A stretch of DNA of 17,886 nt from DATIJJ01 sp039936115 (GTDB lineage: Bacteria; Pseudomonadota; Gammaproteobacteria; DSM-16500). Made by a program: the position numbers and the translations under genes. The stretch is from positions 1 through 17,886 of the forward strand of contig JBDTIZ010000176.1 in the NCBI GenBank assembly GCA_039936115.1. Reading direction: 5' to 3'. Position 1 is the first letter of the stretch; every line of letters starts with the position of its first letter. The notes beneath the pieces are model-generated. The model saw only the letters and a list, made by a program, of their open reading frames with translations. It was not told the DNA's origin and did no database searches. This document shows positions 15,042 to 17,886 of the stretch, piece by piece.

Positions 15042-16088
15042 TCACGCCCCCATCTTCAACTGTTCCCAATATTTCTCATACAACGCAAATGTCTTGTCAC
15101 CAATATCCGTTTCAAATTGACCATGACGCAAAACATCATTTGGTGGGTAAAGCGTAGGATTGTTTTGGATTTCGGCCGGTAAGAGTTTTTTTGCTGCCAA
15201 ATTAGCAGTGGCGTAATGAATATTCATACTGATTTGTTTCGCAATCTCAGGGCGCATGACAAAATTGAGGAAACGATAAGCATTTTCTTTGTGCGGCGAA
15301 TCTTTCAAAATGGCAAAATTATCGACCCAAATTTCAAAGCCATCGGTTGGATACACAAACGCTAGCTTCGAATTTTCCATATTGGCTTTGTACAAGTCGC
15401 CATTCCAGGCAATTCCGATAGTCGCGTCTTCATCAATCAGAATCGATGTCACAGCGTCAGTGTTAAAAAGCCGAATATTAGGCATCAATTCCCGTAATTT
15501 TAAATACGCTTGATTGATATGCAGGGGATCGGTGTCATTAATCGAATACCCAAGCATTAACAGCGCCATCGAAAATGCCTCGCGCGGGTCGTCTAAGATC
15601 ATCAATTGGTTTGAAAAATCCTTTTTAAGTAGATCGGACCAGGACTTCACTTTTTCTTGCCTAAAATAATTTTTATTCATGAATACACCCGTAATCCCCC
15701 AGATGAAGGGCACGCTGTAATCACTGTGTGGGTCGAAGGCCAGGTTTAAAAATTGCGGATCTAAATTTTTGTATTCAGATAGCTTTGATTTGTCTAATTT
15801 TTCCAGCATATTTTGGCGACGCATGCGATCAATGTAGTAGCTTGATGGTTCGATCAGATCGTAGCCGGAATTTTTGGCAGTGCGTAGTTTTGCAAACATT
15901 ACTTCGTTGCTATCAAAAGAGGTGTAGTTAACGGTGATGCCGGTTTCTTTTTCAAATTGAGCGATGACTGTGTTGGGGATTTCTTGCGACCAGGTGTAAA
16001 CGTTTACGACATTTGAGCTTGCTGCGAAGACCAGATTCACTCCTAGCAACGCAAAAAGAGTTAGTGTAGCGCGCAAAAGATTAAGCAT
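15042..16088 (-). CDS. potD: Polyamine ABC transporter substrate-binding protein PotD, copy 1
   Basis: A 348-residue periplasmic protein that captures spermidine/putrescine for the PotABC importer. Signal peptide about 1-23 (VFA-A). E. coli PotD pocket counterparts kept: W33, Y85 in PSSYYIDRM, D167 and E170 in DDPRE, W228 in AWNG, W254 and D256 in IWVDN. Changed: E. coli Thr35-Glu36-Tyr37 read S34-Q35-E36, and E. coli Gln327 is E326, so ligand preference or affinity may differ. It is separated from potD copy 2 by 255 nt, and its own ribosome site is AAGGGA before the ATG. It aligns without a gap with copy 2 over all 348 residues, about 57% identical by hand count, so it arose by tandem duplication. 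It may be expressed by read-through from potC or from its own promoter. Confidence 0.93.
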   Translation of the reverse strand: MLNLLRATLTLFALLGVNLVFAASSNVVNVYTWSQEIPNTVIAQFEKETGITVNYTSFDSNEVMFAKLRTAKNSGYDLIEPSSYYIDRMRRQNMLEKLDKSKLSEYKNLDPQFLNLAFDPHSDYSVPFIWGITGVFMNKNYFRQEKVKSWSDLLKKDFSNQLMILDDPREAFSMALLMLGYSINDTDPLHINQAYLKLRELMPNIRLFNTDAVTSILIDEDATIGIAWNGDLYKANMENSKLAFVYPTDGFEIWVDNFAILKDSPHKENAYRFLNFVMRPEIAKQISMNIHYATANLAAKKLLPAEIQNNPTLYPPNDVLRHGQFETDIGDKTFALYEKYWEQLKMGA

Positions 16089-16343
16089 GATCTTTCCCTT
16101 AATGCGTGCTGTTTGAAGAACCGTCGCTGGCTATATAACAATAGAAGTTTTCGGCAGAAAATACGCTGAATTACTTCGTGTAGTAGGTTGATCTTGGTAT
16201 CCATATTCCTCGGGTTGCTGATGATGTACTTAAGGCAATTATGGTGTTAATAGAGCGGAATGTCTATAAGCAATTTTCGCTATTTTTGGGGGCTAGATTT
16301 GTGTGCCAAACCTGCCAGTTTAGCAAGAGCGGTGATTAGATAA
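16089..16343 (-). other. Gap between the two potD copies
   Basis: No gene is supported here. Just downstream of copy 2 on the minus strand, GCTAAAC and GTTTGGC (16324-16305) form a 7-bp stem with one wobble pair and a 6-nt loop, but no T-run, so a terminator is doubtful. Nearer copy 1 the minus strand has TTGTTATATAG, a possible -10 region without a convincing -35. AAGGGA before the copy 1 start is the only clear signal. Confidence 0.4.
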
Positions 16344-17390
16344 TTACCCGCGCATCTTAAGTTTTTCCCAATATTTTTCATACAGATCGAGCGCTTCATC
16401 GGTGATGTCAGTTTGAAACTGCCCGCGACGTAAAATATCTCGAGGAGGATAAATAATCGGATTATTCCGGATGTCTTCAGGCAACAATTTTTTGCCCGCT
16501 TCATTCGCGGTTGGAAAACCGTTGATCGTGCTCACCGCTTTGGCACTCTCTGCACGTAGCATAAAATCCAGGAATTTATAGGCATTTTCGCGATGCGGTG
16601 CATTTTTCGGAATGGCAAGATTGTCAATCCAAATCACGAAACTATCTTTTGGATAGATGAATTCAAGGCTAGAGTTTTCATGTTTTGCTTTGGACAGGTC
16701 GCCATTCCAAGCCATGCCAATGCTGGCATCTTCATCGACTAAAATCGTAATCACGCCGTCGCTTTTATAGATTTTGATATTCGGCAATAATTCTTTGAGT
16801 TTTAAGTAAGCTTGTTTGATGTGTTCAGGATTGCTGTCATTAACTGAGTAGCCTAGCGCGCACAACGCCATCGAAAAAACTTCGCGCGAATCATCCAAGA
16901 GCATGAGTTGGTTTTCGTATTTTTTATCCCACAGATCCGTCCATCGAGTCACGCTGTTTGCGGGGTAATAATTTTTATTGATGAAAATCCCTGTGATTCC
17001 CCAGTAAAGCGGCAGGCTGTAATTATTATGCGGGTCATAACTTTTATTCAAGAGATCCGGATTCAGATTTTTAAAATGAGTTAGCTTGGTCTTGTTAATT
17101 TTTTCCAACATGTTTTGGTGAAACATACGATCAACATAATAACTTGAAGGATTGATAACATCATATTCTGAATTATTGGTCGCTTTAAGCTTGGCAAAGA
17201 GCACTTCGTTGCTCTCATAGGTTGACATGTTGACCTTGATGCCGGTTTCTTTTTCAAATTGCTGAATGAGTTCATTTGACAAGACATTCGACCACACATA
17301 GACATTTACAATCTTTTCATCAGCAAAAACAGTTGTAGCTAAAAATAGACTACATAAGAGCAACACAGCGGATTTTAGCAAGTCTCTCAT
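16344..17390 (-). CDS. potD: Polyamine ABC transporter substrate-binding protein PotD, copy 2
   Basis: The second PotD-type binding protein, also 348 residues. I start at ATG 17390, not at the upstream ATG 17459, because AAGGA lies 7-8 nt before it, residues 1-23 then form a clean signal peptide (VFA-D), and the ATG overlaps the potC stop as ATGA. Pocket counterparts kept: W33, Y85, D167, E170, W228, W254, D256, plus Q326 (E. coli Gln327), which copy 1 lacks. E. coli Thr35-Glu36-Tyr37 are S34-N35-V36, so the acidic Glu36 is lost in both copies but replaced differently. The ATGA overlap shows translational coupling with the permease, making this the canonical PotD of the operon, with copy 1 the extra one. 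Confidence 0.93.
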   Translation of the reverse strand: MRDLLKSAVLLLCSLFLATTVFADEKIVNVYVWSNVLSNELIQQFEKETGIKVNMSTYESNEVLFAKLKATNNSEYDVINPSSYYVDRMFHQNMLEKINKTKLTHFKNLNPDLLNKSYDPHNNYSLPLYWGITGIFINKNYYPANSVTRWTDLWDKKYENQLMLLDDSREVFSMALCALGYSVNDSNPEHIKQAYLKLKELLPNIKIYKSDGVITILVDEDASIGMAWNGDLSKAKHENSSLEFIYPKDSFVIWIDNLAIPKNAPHRENAYKFLDFMLRAESAKAVSTINGFPTANEAGKKLLPEDIRNNPIIYPPRDILRRGQFQTDITDEALDLYEKYWEKLKMRG

Positions 17391-17886
17391 GGTTTTTTCC
17401 TTAATGATAACTGGGAAAAAATAATTAAAACGAGTGTTAAAAGGAACGTCACACTGCACAGCGCATTAATTTCTGGTTTGACGCCTAGGCGCACCATAGA
17501 ATAAATTTTCAAGGGTAAAATTTCAAAATCAGGACCCGCCACAAAATAGCTAATAATCACATCATCCAACGATAACGTGAAGCTGAGCAGCCAACCTGCT
17601 AACAAGGCAGGCCATAACAAAGGTAAAATCACGCGGGTGAAAATCACTGTGTCAGTTGCGCCAAGATCTTTGGCGGCTTCAAAAATATATTGGTCAAAAC
17701 TCACAATCCGGCTATACACAGTGATTACTACAAACGGTATACAAAAAGTGATGTGAGCTAGCAATAAACTCCAGAACCCAAGCGAGACTTTCACTAAACT
17801 AAATAAAATCAATAATGAGATGCCCATCACGATATCGGGCGATAAAATCAAAATAAAGATCAATCCATATAAAACATTCCGCCCTA
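17387..17886 (-). CDS. potC: Polyamine ABC transporter permease PotC (partial, 5' end off window)
   Basis: The last ~166 codons of the inner-membrane permease subunit; the gene continues beyond the right edge, so no start is assigned (an apparent TTG at 17863 is internal). It matches E. coli PotC closely by eye: MSPDIVM-like LSPDIVMGISLL, FWSLLLAHITFCIPFVV, then the ATPase-contact EAA loop EAAKDLGATDTVIFTRVILP, and TLSLDDVIISYFVAGP. Three to four hydrophobic helices are visible. The stop overlaps the potD copy 2 start (ATGA), a typical coupled pair. The potA and potB partners are expected further right. Confidence 0.95.
   Translation of the reverse strand, partial: GRNVLYGLIFILILSPDIVMGISLLILFSLVKVSLGFWSLLLAHITFCIPFVVITVYSRIVSFDQYIFEAAKDLGATDTVIFTRVILPLLWPALLAGWLLSFTLSLDDVIISYFVAGPDFEILPLKIYSMVRLGVKPEINALCSVTFLLTLVLIIFSQLSLRKKP

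Noticed and set aside
16280..16504. 74-residue open frame on the minus strand at the end of potD copy 2
   Set aside because: It is an out-of-frame shadow of potD, and its short tail past 16344 has no support as a gene.
17391..17459. 23-residue upstream extension of potD copy 2
   Set aside because: It overlaps the potC 3' coding end, lacks a ribosome site, and would bury the signal peptide.

Overview
The window looks like a chromosomal segment from a gammaproteobacterium, most likely of the Legionellales (Legionella/Coxiella/Aquicella-like). The evidence is indirect. DnaB, Alr, RadA and PotC are gammaproteobacterial in type. There is a Legionella Msp/ProA-like M4 metalloprotease and an Rickettsia-17-kDa-antigen-like lipoprotein. 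The DNA is AT-rich, and large proteins of no recognisable family sit between housekeeping genes. No 16S rRNA or other taxonomic marker is present, so this is inference.

Layout. Positions 1-234 hold hairpin-forming repeat DNA. A tandem-domain GNAT acetyltransferase follows (235-1263), then a secreted thermolysin-family protease (1606-3216) with a hairpin of the same 'GGGCGAACC' repeat family on each side. A tight plus-strand block comes next: dnaB (3386-4816), alr (4823-5902) and a HAD-fold protein with a degenerate active site (5921-6613). A cassette of two overlapping unknown genes (6695-7735 and about 7663/7716-8378) lies between two direct copies of a second short repeat. On the minus strand are a garR-like reductase and radA, 2 nt apart (10708-8478, transcribed right to left). 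Then come a 797-aa orphan protein (13414-11021) and a glycine-zipper lipoprotein (13946-13488) with a clear terminator hairpin. A small plus-strand GNAT gene (14173-14625) converges on a polyamine-transport operon end: potC (partial, off the right edge), then potD copy 2 (17390-16344), then potD copy 1 (16088-15042). A 43-bp perfect inverted repeat, flanked by a degenerate ~20-bp tandem array, occupies the space between those convergent genes.

How the genes work together. dnaB (replication), alr (D-alanine for peptidoglycan) and radA (recombination) are core functions. potC and the two potD genes are part of a PotABCD-type polyamine importer that apparently has two substrate-binding proteins. 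They align without gaps over 348 residues at about 57% identity by hand count, and they differ at polyamine-pocket positions. The accessory genes occupy the gaps between these blocks, and the short interspersed repeats lie almost exclusively at those junctions.

No complete novel defence, CRISPR or mobile system was found. The most unusual items are the HAD pseudoenzyme, the probable single-base frameshift in the unknown cassette, the nested repeat hairpins, the symmetric repeat array, and the orphan 797-aa protein.
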